Positions 42,173 to 51,174 are shown, counted from the first letter of the stretch. The stretch is 64,000 nucleotides of DNA from Pseudoalteromonas galatheae (GCF_005886105.2 NZ_PNCO02000002.1:62001-126000), one strand, 5' to 3'. Notes: generated from the letters alone by a model not told the origin. Translations and numbers: made by a program.

Positions 42173-42618
42173 TCTTTGGGTTACTTGCTATTTTCGCAGG
42201 TGGCGCTATTGCGGTGCAAGCGAGTATGAATGCACAACTTGGCGGCTTGTTAAAAAGTCCGATATTAGCTGCTGGCGTAGCATTTACCGTCAGCGCATTC
42301 TATGCCTTTATTGCCTTTCGGGTATCTGATAATGTGCTGCCAGCCCCGTCAGAGCTGAAAGCCGTACCTTGGTATTTGTGGTGTTTTGGTGGGGTGCTAA
42401 GTGCCACGGGGGTAGGGCTATGCTATTTTTTGATCCCCAAAATGGGTATTGGCAACCTGATGGCTTATTACTTATGTGGTCAAATGGTGGTTGCTATGGT
42501 GATCGGTCAGCTTGGACTTTTCGGTGTACCTTATACGCCTATTAACCTACAAAAGGTCTTGGGCGTGATTGCTGTGCTGACCGGTATTGTGCTTATTAAC
42601 GTTAATCGTTCAGGCTAA
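42169..42618 (+). CDS. YdcZ-like DMT-family membrane protein
   Basis: A 149-residue protein with about five membrane helices, the size of the DMT half-transporter family DUF606/YdcZ. LAIFAGGAIAVQASMNAQLGGLLKSP is the family's first helix and loop, and GVLSATGVGLCYFLIPKMGIGNLMAYYLCGQM its middle. Such half-size proteins probably work as dimers. It overlaps the nitroreductase gene by 4 nt and runs convergently into the GST gene with a 4 nt overlap of stop codons. Confidence 0.85.
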   Translation: MIFGLLAIFAGGAIAVQASMNAQLGGLLKSPILAAGVAFTVSAFYAFIAFRVSDNVLPAPSELKAVPWYLWCFGGVLSATGVGLCYFLIPKMGIGNLMAYYLCGQMVVAMVIGQLGLFGVPYTPINLQKVLGVIAVLTGIVLINVNRSG

Positions 42619-43232
42619 AACTCAGCCATTTCTAAGGCTTTTTTGATAGCTGGTGTTGCCGAAATTTGGCGATAATAACGACGTAAATTTTTAAGTGAAG
42701 GAGTTCTTTCTAAAAATGTCTTCGCACGTTCACAAAGCATAAATAAATAGCTGTCGCATAGTGTAAATTGATTTGCAAACAGGTAATGATTGTCTTGGAG
42801 TAGAGCATCTACGATGCCAAAACCTTGTTCTAATCGACCTTGCTGTGAGCGAATAAGATCGTCATACATCAAGGCACTTTGGGTATGTCGTTCTGGGTAG
42901 GTGTACATCAATAAGTCGCTGTGAATAGAAGCGCTCATAAAATGCATCCATTGCAGGCACTGTGATTTCAGTTTTAGCTCAGTTGGAATAAGCTGCTTGT
43001 CGATGTGTTTCTCTGCAAGGTACTGAGAAATGGCAGCGCTTTCAAATAAGGTAAAATCGTCATCAACGAGCGCTGGCACCTGCCCAGCAGGACTGAGTTT
43101 TAAATATTGCGCACTACGGTTGGCATTTTTTTTGATATCAACTAGTTCAAGTTGATACGGCTCGCCTATGAGTTCTAATAAAATATGAGGTGCAAGGCTC
43201 GCACTTTGTGGATAGTAAAAGAGTGTATACAT
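42615..43232 (-). CDS. Glutathione S-transferase
   Basis: A 205-residue GST. The thioredoxin-like N-terminal domain starts YTLFYYPQSASLAPHILLELIGEPYQLELVDI with a Tyr/Ser active-site region, and LSPAGQVPALVDDDFTLFESAAISQYLAEKH holds the cis-Pro and the glutathione-binding Glu-Ser pair. The helical C-terminal domain ends with FLERTPSLKNLRRYYRQISATPA. It conjugates or reduces electrophiles with glutathione; the substrate is unknown. It is a single gene. Confidence 0.92.
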   Translation of the reverse strand: MYTLFYYPQSASLAPHILLELIGEPYQLELVDIKKNANRSAQYLKLSPAGQVPALVDDDFTLFESAAISQYLAEKHIDKQLIPTELKLKSQCLQWMHFMSASIHSDLLMYTYPERHTQSALMYDDLIRSQQGRLEQGFGIVDALLQDNHYLFANQFTLCDSYLFMLCERAKTFLERTPSLKNLRRYYRQISATPAIKKALEMAEF

Positions 43233-43309
43233 AATTCACCTAATGTTAGGTCACGTGTATCACTCAGGAAAAGGGCATAAAATAACAGTGATCACGTGAA
43301 GTTAGCTCA

Positions 43310-43342
43310 ATACCAATGCAATAATATCAATGTTATTGGTAT
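43310..43342. repeat. ATACCAAT/ATTGGTAT inverted repeat
   Basis: ATACCAAT (43310-43317) and ATTGGTAT (43335-43342) flank 17 nt. The same half-sites form the perfect palindrome ATACCAATTGGTAT at 57403-57416, and the repeat copies start with a similar TACCAAT. It may be a solo remnant of the same repeat family. Confidence 0.45.
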
Positions 43343-43410
43343 CCAAAATCGGCTCCTTCTTCGTTGTCTCCTATTCAACTTTAGGTGAGGGTTGGGGTTT
43401 TCACAAATAA

Positions 43411-43434
43411 AAATGCCAGCAAATGCTGGCATTT
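43411..43434 (-). terminator. Rho-independent terminator of the AbgT gene
   Basis: AAATGCCAGCA / TGCTGGCATTT, an 11 bp stem with a 2 nt spacer (functional loop slightly larger). On the minus strand it is followed by TTATTT, 21 bp after the transporter stop. Confidence 0.85.
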
Positions 43435-43454
43435 AGATAATTTTAAACTGTTAC

Positions 43455-45059
43455 CTACGGTGTATAGTAGATAGGAGAGTTTGGCCCCACAGGCAGGCCA
43501 AAGCCAAATACCCACACGTAGAATAGCGCTACCCAGCCGATAAAGAAGAACATGCTGTACGGCAACATAGTTGCCACTAGGGTACCTATACCCATGTCTT
43601 TTTTGTATTTTGTCGCAACCGCCAATATCAAGCCAAAGTAACTCATCATGGGAGTGATGAGGTTAGTGACTGAATCTCCAATTCGGTACGCTGCTTGAAT
43701 AGTTTCTGGCGCATAGCCGATAAGCATCAGCATTGGAACAAATATCGGTGCAGTGACTGCCCATTGAGCGGATGATGAACCAAGGCTTAGGTTTACTAGA
43801 GCACACATAAGAATAAATAGTACAAATACTTCAGGACCAGTCAGGTTGAGTGCCTGTAACAATGCAGCGCCATTAATTGCTAGGATAGTACCTAGATTTG
43901 TCCATTTAAAAAATGCAACAAACTGAGCAGCAAAAAATACCAATACGATATACATGCCCATAGAGCTCATGCTTTTGCTCATAGCGTCAATGATATCACG
44001 GTCGTTTTTCATGGTGCCAACTACGCGGCCGTACACAAAACCTGGGATAGCAAAAGTAACAAAGATAAATACCACAATCCCTTTTAAAAATGGTGAACCT
44101 GCCACTTCGCCTGTTACCGGATGACGTAAAATACCATCTTCCGGTACTATGGTTAACGCAAGCAGAATGCTGACCAACAGGAGTGATACACCCGCCCATT
44201 TGAGACCTGATTTTTCTTTTACTGAAAGCTTCTCAATATTGTTTTCGCTTAAATCAACACTTGCTTCTTTCGGATCATATTTTCCTAAGCGCGGCTCTAC
44301 GATTTTCTCGGTGACTAAGGTTCCCACGATAGCAATTAGGAATACTGAAATCATCATGAAGTACCAGTTCGCTTCAGGACCCACCTGATAATTAGGGTCA
44401 ATCATCTGCGCCGCAGGAGTCGTAATACCCGCTAGTAGTGGATCGATTGTGCCAAGCAATAGGTTTGCGCTGTAGCCACCAGATACGCCAGCAAATGCGG
44501 CGGCTAAACCGGCAAGTGGATGTCTACCAAGGCTATGGAAAATCATTGCGGCAAGTGGAATCAACACAACATAGCCAAGTTCTGATGCGGTGTTAGACAA
44601 GATAGCAGCAAACACAACCATGAACGTAACCAAGCGTTTTGATGCACCCATTACCATACCGCGCATTGCTGCTGATAACATGCCTGAGTGCTCTGCAACA
44701 CTCACCCCAAGTAATGCAACAAGTACAGTGCCAAGTGGTGCAAAACCAGTAAAGTTAGTTACAAGACCTGTCACAATGCGTTGCAAACCCTCTGCACTCA
44801 TTAAGCTTACTACTTCAATAACACCATCGGGGTCGCGACCTGCGGAGCCTTCTGGGCGAGGATCGATGGCAGATAACCCCATCCAATCGGCAATACCACT
44901 GAATACCACGATGGCGATACAAAACATTGCAAACAAAGTAATAGGGTGGGGAAGCATATTCCCTAAGAACTCAACAGTTGCCAAGAAGCGATTAAATAAT
45001 CCCCCTTTTTGTCCCTGTTGGTCTTGACTATCAGCTTGCGTCTTTACAGCATTTGACAT
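43455..45059 (-). CDS. AbgT-family transporter
   Basis: A 534-residue inner-membrane protein with about nine to eleven helices. The AbgT family carries p-aminobenzoyl-glutamate, and some members export sulfonamides. Visible family parts: FLATVEFLGNMLPHPITLFAMF at the start, LGTVLVALLGVSVAEHSGMLSAAMRG, NTASELGYVVLIPLAAMIFHSLGRHPLAGLAAAFAGVSGGYSANLL and LGSSSAQWAVTAPIFVPMLMLIGYAPETIQAAYRIGDSVTNLITPMM. The ATG at 45059 with GAGAA in front is preferred; upstream in-frame codons to 45236 would overlap the photolyase end. No peptidase partner is nearby. Confidence 0.92.
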   Translation of the reverse strand: MSNAVKTQADSQDQQGQKGGLFNRFLATVEFLGNMLPHPITLFAMFCIAIVVFSGIADWMGLSAIDPRPEGSAGRDPDGVIEVVSLMSAEGLQRIVTGLVTNFTGFAPLGTVLVALLGVSVAEHSGMLSAAMRGMVMGASKRLVTFMVVFAAILSNTASELGYVVLIPLAAMIFHSLGRHPLAGLAAAFAGVSGGYSANLLLGTIDPLLAGITTPAAQMIDPNYQVGPEANWYFMMISVFLIAIVGTLVTEKIVEPRLGKYDPKEASVDLSENNIEKLSVKEKSGLKWAGVSLLLVSILLALTIVPEDGILRHPVTGEVAGSPFLKGIVVFIFVTFAIPGFVYGRVVGTMKNDRDIIDAMSKSMSSMGMYIVLVFFAAQFVAFFKWTNLGTILAINGAALLQALNLTGPEVFVLFILMCALVNLSLGSSSAQWAVTAPIFVPMLMLIGYAPETIQAAYRIGDSVTNLITPMMSYFGLILAVATKYKKDMGIGTLVATMLPYSMFFFIGWVALFYVWVFGFGLPVGPNSPIYYTP

Positions 45060-45183
45060 AGCTAAATTCTCAGTTCCAAAAAATGGCGCAACCTTAGCAT
45101 TTTTTTTACATGAGGTCATGCTTAAGCGGCTATTTGTCCTCTTTCTGGGTTGAAAGGTGGGGCGTTGTGCAAAAACAGAACAG

Positions 45184-46662
45184 TTAGAATAGCTTAAGCT
45201 GATTTTTATTAGAACTCGCTTGCTTTTTGCGCCCACGACTTGAACGACGTCTTGAAGCGTGAGTGTGACGCACTCTGCCTGTTTCGTCTTTATCTAGGTG
45301 CTGTTTATAAAACGTAGAGATTTTTTCACGGGCAATTTTTGCTGCGTCATCGGGTAATATGGCAGGGCGCTGGTATTGGTCTTCTTTTAAACCAGTATAA
45401 AGCCAAGGTGTATGCAAGTAATGCGTAGGAACATGATCAAGCTCAGGAATGTAGCGGCGAATGAATTGGCCTTCAGGATCATATTTTTGTCCCTGAGTTA
45501 TGGGGTTATAGATACGAAACGGATTTATCCCAGTAGTGCCTGACTGCATTTGCACCTGAGGATAGTGGATCCCAGGCTCATAATCGACAAAAAGAGCGGC
45601 AAGTCTTGCGGCAGGCCTTTGCCAATCAAGCCATAGGTGATAGCTTGAAAATGCCATCAACATGGCGCGCATGCGAAAGTTTATCCAGCCTGTGGTGATC
45701 AGCATGCGCATACAGGCATCTATAAAGGGGACTCCCGTGTTACCGTGAGCCCAAAGTTCATAACGTTGGTGACTAAATTCACTCGCACGCATATCAATTA
45801 AGGACGCATGCACAGCACGTTCTGCATAAAGCGGCTCTGATTCTAGCTTTTGCACAAAATGGCTATGCCAGTAGAGTCGGGATAAAAAACCGCTCTTATT
45901 GCGTTTTGAGTCAACATTTAGTGCAAGAGTTTGTTGCAAAACATCCCTGAGGCTTATCACGCCATAGGCCAGATACGGGCTGAGTCTGGAGCTACTGGTT
46001 ACGGCTTTTACCGGGCTTGAGATACCAAATAGGTAGTTGTCTATCCTATAATTAAAAAAGCTATTCAGGGTTTGCTGCGCGGCTTTGAGTCCACCTAATT
46101 GTGGCTTTGGGGCGGAGTTGTTGTCATTCCCAGGATAGTCATTTAAAAGTGTAATACCACTATGATGTTGCAGCAGTGGGTTGATTTTTGAAGGAGTTGG
46201 TAGACAGTCGCTTTGCAGCCAGTCTTCGGCTTGCTGTTGCCACTTATCACGATTGATTTTCCCCCTAAATACGGCTTGTTGGCGATATTCTTCATGCGAT
46301 ATGTGTCTTTCTTTGCACCAGGCAATAACACGCAAATCGCGCTCAAATGTCCAAGTATTCCCCGTTTCTTGATGGCAATAAAGGGTTGCTATCGCGATGT
46401 GTTGATGGATCTTTTCTAGTATTTCAATGATATCACCTTGACGAACCGTCAGCGTGCCACCTAAAAGCTGCAGCTGCTCAGCAAGGTTTAGCAGCGACTC
46501 TTTCACAAATTGAAACTGTCTTTCGCTGGTATCGAGGAGTTGCCAGTATTCGGGCTCAATAACATACAATATTAGGGTTGGTCTGCCATTATTACACGCT
46601 TCGTAAAGTGGTCTATGATCGAACACTCTTAAGTCACGTTTGAGCCAAACAAGATTAATCAT
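45184..46662 (-). CDS. Photolyase/cryptochrome-family flavoprotein with C-terminal QLKLF
   Basis: A 492-residue member of the DNA photolyase/cryptochrome family. The N-terminal antenna domain opens with INLVWLKRDLRVFDHRPLY; the FAD domain has SRLSPYLAYGVISLRDV, RLYWHSHFVQKLE, GVPFIDACMRMLITTGWINFRMRAMLM and GINPFRIYNPITQGQKYDPEG. In E. coli photolyase the corresponding flavin region reads NNNWQW; here it reads HYPQVQM, so the flavin-N5 Asn and a Trp of the electron chain are changed and the activity (repair or signalling) is uncertain. A basic tail ends with QLKLF, a clamp-binding-like peptide. The ATG overlaps the upstream gene by 8 nt. Confidence 0.88.
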   Translation of the reverse strand: MINLVWLKRDLRVFDHRPLYEACNNGRPTLILYVIEPEYWQLLDTSERQFQFVKESLLNLAEQLQLLGGTLTVRQGDIIEILEKIHQHIAIATLYCHQETGNTWTFERDLRVIAWCKERHISHEEYRQQAVFRGKINRDKWQQQAEDWLQSDCLPTPSKINPLLQHHSGITLLNDYPGNDNNSAPKPQLGGLKAAQQTLNSFFNYRIDNYLFGISSPVKAVTSSSRLSPYLAYGVISLRDVLQQTLALNVDSKRNKSGFLSRLYWHSHFVQKLESEPLYAERAVHASLIDMRASEFSHQRYELWAHGNTGVPFIDACMRMLITTGWINFRMRAMLMAFSSYHLWLDWQRPAARLAALFVDYEPGIHYPQVQMQSGTTGINPFRIYNPITQGQKYDPEGQFIRRYIPELDHVPTHYLHTPWLYTGLKEDQYQRPAILPDDAAKIAREKISTFYKQHLDKDETGRVRHTHASRRRSSRGRKKQASSNKNQLKLF

Positions 46663-46984
46663 CTAACACACCCTTAAACAATAAAGGGTAACGGCGTAGG
46701 CGTTTGCCTATGTAGTCGTCGGCGAGGATCTGCTGGCAAATCCGCTCTACATCATCATCCACTGCAAACACCCAATCAAAGCGTTCAATGGCGAGCAAAA
46801 AGCCACGTTTTAAAAAGCGTTGCTTTCGAAACTCATCGCAGTTCTGTTTGATTATTTTGAGTTTATTTGGATTTTCCCTAAGCGCTTCGACTACCTTGTT
46901 TAGGTATGCTCGGGTTTGTTTGCTTTCGGGGCGGGGACGTCTAACGCGACGTCCTCGGTTGGTATTTGGATATAAGCTACTCAT
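46655..46984 (-). CDS. Small basic protein co-translated with the photolyase-like gene
   Basis: A 109-residue protein without a family I recognise. The N-terminus is very basic (NRGRRVRRPRPESKQTR), the middle helical (YLNKVVEALRENPNKLKIIKQNCDEFRKQRFLKRGFLLAIE), and the end carries VDDDVERICQQILADDYIGKRLRRYP. It may bind nucleic acid, judged by charge only. Its start overlaps the DUF3081 gene stop and its stop overlaps the photolyase start, 8 nt each, so the three are probably translated together. Confidence 0.7.
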   Translation of the reverse strand: MSSLYPNTNRGRRVRRPRPESKQTRAYLNKVVEALRENPNKLKIIKQNCDEFRKQRFLKRGFLLAIERFDWVFAVDDDVERICQQILADDYIGKRLRRYPLLFKGVLDD

Positions 46985-47240
46985 TAGCCTCTTTAAAAAT
47001 GTAATCTAGCTTCTTAATAAAATCGTCTTTGTGCTTATCGTGTTCATAGTCCAAGTGGTAAGTATTATGAAACCCAGAGCGTAGCAACACGCCACTGCCT
47101 TGCAGGTATATGGTGTAACCATCTGGATCTGAATAGGCCACTATGCCCTCATAGCGTTTGCCTTCCTCGGTTACTTCACCGTGCTTTTGAATATGCTCGA
47201 ACACCGTTAACAAAAACTTGCTATCTAATTCATTTTTCAT
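46977..47240 (-). CDS. DUF3081-family protein
   Basis: An 87-residue protein of the DUF3081 family: MKNELDSKFLLTVFEHIQKH at the start, then GKRYEGIVAYSDPDGYTIYL, LLRSGFHNTYHLDYE and HKDDFIKKLDYIFKE. Members are small cytosolic proteins of gammaproteobacteria with no known function. It is the first gene of a three-gene overlapping set that ends in the photolyase-like flavoprotein, which is the only clue to its role. Confidence 0.82.
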   Translation of the reverse strand: MKNELDSKFLLTVFEHIQKHGEVTEEGKRYEGIVAYSDPDGYTIYLQGSGVLLRSGFHNTYHLDYEHDKHKDDFIKKLDYIFKEANE

Positions 47241-47284
47241 CGTTCACCTCGATACTTGGAATACGCTTTCACTGTGCTAGCCGA

Positions 47285-47824
47285 TCACTTAACTAACGCT
47301 GAAATTGCCTTAAATTGTTCATTTTTGGCTGATTTTAGCCACTGAAATAAAATAGACTCTAAAGCCAAAAAGCGTGCGCCATCTGCCTGCATCTGCATTA
47401 GCGCCCAATCAGTGTGTTTTGGATTGCGTGAGCAAATACCATCGGCAACTATCACAACGTTGAAATTGTCCGCAAGCAGGTCATTGACGGTTTGTTGTAC
47501 ACAGATATGACTTTCGAGGCCAACTACGACGATGGTGTCGCGTTTATATTCTTGAATAGCTTGTTTGCAGGATTCAATGTGGTAGGCACTAAACGCGGTT
47601 TTTTCGATAACCGGGAGATTAAATTCGAGTAAGCTCGGTGCTGTATGGCCAAGCCCTTTGGGATATTGCTCAAAAATCAATGCAGGAACAGCCAAATGTT
47701 CTGCAGCTTGTAGCAGGGTGGTTACTTGGCGCTCGATATCGCCAAATACCTCAATATGAGGACGAAATTTTTCTTGAATATCGATCACTAAGATCATGCT
47801 GTCCGAAGGTATCAAATTCATCAT
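47285..47824 (-). CDS. Isochorismatase-like cysteine hydrolase
   Basis: A 179-residue cysteine hydrolase of the isochorismatase/nicotinamidase superfamily. The catalytic triad is visible: Asp in LVIDIQEKFRP, Lys in EQYPKGLGHTAP and Cys in VVVGLESHICVQQTVNDLL. Size and sequence resemble YcaC-type hydrolases more than nicotinamidase. The reaction is unknown. GGAG lies in front of the double ATG at 47824/47821; the frame is open further to 47905, but that part lacks conservation. Confidence 0.88.
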   Translation of the reverse strand: MMNLIPSDSMILVIDIQEKFRPHIEVFGDIERQVTTLLQAAEHLAVPALIFEQYPKGLGHTAPSLLEFNLPVIEKTAFSAYHIESCKQAIQEYKRDTIVVVGLESHICVQQTVNDLLADNFNVVIVADGICSRNPKHTDWALMQMQADGARFLALESILFQWLKSAKNEQFKAISALVK

Positions 47825-47927
47825 CTTCTCCTTAGAGATTACGTTGCAAGGCGAGCACGCGCGCTTCGCTATTACGTTATTTATTCGGTACAATGGTATA
47901 CCCACTTAAAAAGTAAACGGTTTTGGC

Positions 47928-48881
47928 GTGAAAGTACATTTTCTTGGCACTTCTTCAGGTAGCCCATCTAAGCAACGTAATATGTCGGCAGCGGCAGTAA
48001 GCTTTGAAAATACCAAAGCCTGGGTACTAATAGACTGCGCCGAAGCGACCCAGCATGCGCTGCTGCACAGTGAGTTAACCCTATATCATCTCGAAGCGAT
48101 TTGTATTACCCATCTTCATGGGGATCATTGCTATGGATTACCCGGACTTATTTCATCCATGGCGTTAAACTCTCGCAAAGCGCCGCTAAAATTAATTGCA
48201 CCGAGGGCCGTTATTCATTTTGTGCAAAGTTGTTTTACACTGACAGAGGTGAGGCTAAGTTTTGACTTAATAACCATCGCACTTGAAGAAATAAACGATA
48301 AGTTACAGCTTGAATGTTGCGACATCGACATCATAGCGCTACAACACAGAGTGCCCAGTGTTGGTTATAAGCTCACGGAAAAGTGCATTCCTCGCAAGTT
48401 AAAAATAGACAAACTTCAGCAAGATGGTATTGCGTCTGGCAGCCACTACAACTTGTTGCAAAAGGGCCAAGACGTGGAATACCAAGGCCGACTTTTAACC
48501 TCGGATGACTACAGTTTTTATAGTTGGCAACCTCGAGTTGTAATAATTTGTGGTGATAACGAAAAGCCCGGCTTGCTATCGCAGATGATAAAAGGGGTCG
48601 ATTTGCTTGTTCATGAAGCTACCTTTACCGCTGCTGATCTTCATAAAGTGGGATTTCATACAGGACATAGCGATGCCATGCGCATCGCTCAATTTGCACA
48701 ACTACATCAAGTACCCATGCTCGCGCTCACTCACTTTAGCGTGCGCTATCATGGCGAGGGCATGATGCAGCCTCTTATTGAAGAGGCCAAGTTGCACTTT
48801 AGCAATGCACTCATCATTGCAGAGGATGGCCTAATTGTAGACATTCCAAAGCAAAAGCAAGTTGAGTGCGCAATCGCTTAG
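47928..48881 (+). CDS. rnz: Ribonuclease Z / BN (tRNA 3'-processing)
   Basis: A 317-residue metallo-beta-lactamase-fold RNase of the ElaC/RNase Z group. MKVHFLGTSSGSPSKQRNMSA is the conserved opening, THLHGDHCYGLPGL the main zinc motif, IIALQHRVPSVGYKL and GDNEKPG further metal-site regions, HEATFTAAD and GFHTGHSDAMRIA with late histidines. It trims tRNA precursors at the 3' end. The start is a GTG at 47928. It ends 3 bp from the convergent DUF2252 gene. Confidence 0.93.
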   Translation: MKVHFLGTSSGSPSKQRNMSAAAVSFENTKAWVLIDCAEATQHALLHSELTLYHLEAICITHLHGDHCYGLPGLISSMALNSRKAPLKLIAPRAVIHFVQSCFTLTEVRLSFDLITIALEEINDKLQLECCDIDIIALQHRVPSVGYKLTEKCIPRKLKIDKLQQDGIASGSHYNLLQKGQDVEYQGRLLTSDDYSFYSWQPRVVIICGDNEKPGLLSQMIKGVDLLVHEATFTAADLHKVGFHTGHSDAMRIAQFAQLHQVPMLALTHFSVRYHGEGMMQPLIEEAKLHFSNALIIAEDGLIVDIPKQKQVECAIA

Positions 48882-48883
48882 CT

Positions 48884-50191
48884 CTAGGATTGCTCGCAGA
48901 ACCAACGCCAGTCGGCTACGACTTGCTCGCTGTAATGACTGGCCGATTTGACTAGGTCATCAATGAGACTAGGTAAAATGGCGACGGCATCCTCCTGAAA
49001 TTGTAACGATCGTCTATCTGCTCGCATATGTGAAAGGGCAAGTGCTTCACCGCAAGCTTCTGCATATTGGCTAAAGCCGGATTTAGTTGCTGCACGCTTA
49101 CCAATGGTGATGTCTTCTGGGTCTATACCAACACGAGCATGATGGCGCGAGCGTACCAGCCAGTGACTGCCTTGCCACAGTGCATTATCTAAAATGAGAT
49201 CGGTGCGGCGCTGCATTTTTCTTTGACTATTGACGGTTAAGTGTGCGGGATCTAAGCGATTCACAGGGCTTAAATTTGAAAAATAAGCAAGAGGCGAAGC
49301 GAGCTGCTGTTGTTTTACCTCAACAATGTGGCATAGCGGCAGAATATCTTTAGTGGGTTTTTGCACGTTTGGGCCAACCAACAAGTAATATCTGCTCAGA
49401 TGCAATGAGCCTGTGCCTTGGTCGATACGCTCAACACAATCTAAAATTTCGTCATCAACGTAGGGCGCAAAGTGATGAATAAGGTTTTCTTTTAAATCGG
49501 GATCAAGTTGCTTAAACTTCAGTTTGTCTTCGCGAAAACGTAGCGGCTTAATGCTAAGGTCGATTTCCTTAGCAAGTGTGCTTTTTATCGTAAACGCGGC
49601 ACCCCCCGCCATTCTTTGTAACCCTTTTTGCCATCGTTTATGCAATATATGGTTGTTATTAAACTCGATTAGGCCTGTGTTGCTATCGACCTTATGTTCC
49701 AGCGACAACTGACAGGCTTTTAGATAGCTGTGTAAAAAGTCCAATTGTGCTTGGGCAACCAGCTCTTTACTGACTAAAGGTTTACTTCGGTCTTTAATAT
49801 CTTGTGCTTGTTCTTGAATACGTCCACCTTCTAGTTGGGTAAGCGGTAAACTCACTAAAAAGCGAAACAGGTCCCACACTGCGTGTCCGACGCAGGCATC
49901 ATCGAAGTCATTAGGTTCAAAGATTAAGGTATCGCCATGGCTGCCTTCTTCACTATGAAAGCCAAAATTGCCCGTATGACAATCTCCCATTATGTAGGTG
50001 AGTGGCAGGCTGGTGGCCGCTTCAGGCAACTGCAGTTGCTGCTCCAGTAAATCCTTATACATAAGCGCGGCACTGCCACGAAAGAACCGAAATGGACTGA
50101 GTCTCATTTTGTCGAATTTACTGCACTCACTGTTTGCGTGGATACCTTCACGCTCATTAAAGTACGATGCAAGATAGTCGTGACGATTCAT
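48884..50191 (-). CDS. DUF2252-family protein
   Basis: A 435-residue protein of the DUF2252 family. MRLSPFRFFRGSAALMYKDL, TYIMGDCHTGNFGFHSEEG and FEPNDFDDACVGHAVWDLFRFLVSL recall kinase-like (APH-fold) catalytic loops with an HxxN/DxD pattern. The C-terminal half has WQGSHWLVRSRHHARVGIDPEDI and CGEALALSHMRAD. No reaction has been proven. The PPK2 gene lies 3 bp upstream on the same strand, so the two belong to one operon and may share a phosphate-linked task. Confidence 0.88.
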   Translation of the reverse strand: MNRHDYLASYFNEREGIHANSECSKFDKMRLSPFRFFRGSAALMYKDLLEQQLQLPEAATSLPLTYIMGDCHTGNFGFHSEEGSHGDTLIFEPNDFDDACVGHAVWDLFRFLVSLPLTQLEGGRIQEQAQDIKDRSKPLVSKELVAQAQLDFLHSYLKACQLSLEHKVDSNTGLIEFNNNHILHKRWQKGLQRMAGGAAFTIKSTLAKEIDLSIKPLRFREDKLKFKQLDPDLKENLIHHFAPYVDDEILDCVERIDQGTGSLHLSRYYLLVGPNVQKPTKDILPLCHIVEVKQQQLASPLAYFSNLSPVNRLDPAHLTVNSQRKMQRRTDLILDNALWQGSHWLVRSRHHARVGIDPEDITIGKRAATKSGFSQYAEACGEALALSHMRADRRSLQFQEDAVAILPSLIDDLVKSASHYSEQVVADWRWFCEQS

Positions 50192-50194
50192 GGA

Positions 50195-51025
50195 TTAGTC
50201 CTCCCTTTGAACAATACCCAATTGAGATTTTGCCAGTTTTACAACGGCTTTATCGATAGGTGGGGGACTAATATCAACCCCCTTGCTTAACGCTTCGACA
50301 ATGGTTTTCATCACTTGTACGCGGGCATACCATTTATGCTCCGCGAGGATCAAATGCCAATCCGCTAAATTTGTATCGGTTTTAGCAAACATATCATCAA
50401 TTGCTTGCTCATAATCTTGTCGCTTTTGGCGGTTGCGAATATCTTCTTCCGTTAGTTTCCAGCGCTTATACGGATTATTTAAACGCTCTGTAAAGCGCTT
50501 GAGTTGTTCATCTTCGCTAATGTGTAAAAATAGCTTAACAATGCGGACGTTATCATCTGTTAGCAGACGCTCAAACTCGTTGATTTCTTGATAGGCACGA
50601 CGCCACTCTTGCTCACTAGCAAACGCTTCAACCCGTTCTACCAACACTCGGCCGTAATATGAACGGTCAAAAATAGTCATAGTACCCCGAGGAGGTAGCT
50701 TTGTTTGAAACCGATAAAGGTAATGCCGGCCTTGTTCCTCAGGCGTAGGTTTTGCGATTGGGTAGACCTTAACGCCGCGCGGATCGAGTTTTTCAGTCAT
50801 GCGGCGAATAGCACCTCCTTTACCAGCCGCATCCCACCCTTCAAATACTAAAATAGCGCGTTTCCCTTGATGAAAATAGGCTTGTTGCACGTGTAATAGT
50901 TGAGTTTGCCAGTACTTTAACTCGCTTTTGTAGTGTTTTTTTGAATCAATAGCGGGGTGTGTCATGGGAGGCTTAACACTTAGTCCGCGATTTAGTGTTT
51001 TTATTTCTGATACATAACTGGTCAT
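50195..51025 (-). CDS. ppk2: Polyphosphate kinase 2 (PPK2 family)
   Basis: A 276-residue PPK2. Walker A is in LVFEGWDAAGKGGAIRRMTEKLDPRG, Walker B in IFDRSYYGRVLVERVE, and the lid region in RFTERLNNPYKRWKLTEEDIRNRQKRQDYE. Such one-domain enzymes phosphorylate nucleoside mono- or diphosphates with polyphosphate, or make polyphosphate from GTP/ATP; which one cannot be told here. It is the first gene of an operon with the DUF2252 gene. Confidence 0.93.
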   Translation of the reverse strand: MTSYVSEIKTLNRGLSVKPPMTHPAIDSKKHYKSELKYWQTQLLHVQQAYFHQGKRAILVFEGWDAAGKGGAIRRMTEKLDPRGVKVYPIAKPTPEEQGRHYLYRFQTKLPPRGTMTIFDRSYYGRVLVERVEAFASEQEWRRAYQEINEFERLLTDDNVRIVKLFLHISEDEQLKRFTERLNNPYKRWKLTEEDIRNRQKRQDYEQAIDDMFAKTDTNLADWHLILAEHKWYARVQVMKTIVEALSKGVDISPPPIDKAVVKLAKSQLGIVQRED

Positions 51026-51174
51026 GCTAACTCCTTTAATCGCCTTTGGTTAAGTTGGCCCTGTTGCTATCAAAGTGCTTTTCAAAGCGAAAATATTATC
51101 GCACCAACTAACTTTTGAGCGTGTTAGAGTAACCTAGAGTAAACTCTACAGGGACTTTTTGACAATGATATGTC

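Noticed and set aside
42615..42618. Overlap of stop codons as a possible fused gene
   Set aside because: The two genes are convergent and both complete; the 4 nt overlap is only a compact junction.
45060..45236. Longer N-terminus for the AbgT transporter
   Set aside because: It would overlap the photolyase-like gene, is not like the family, and a good ribosome site precedes the ATG at 45059.
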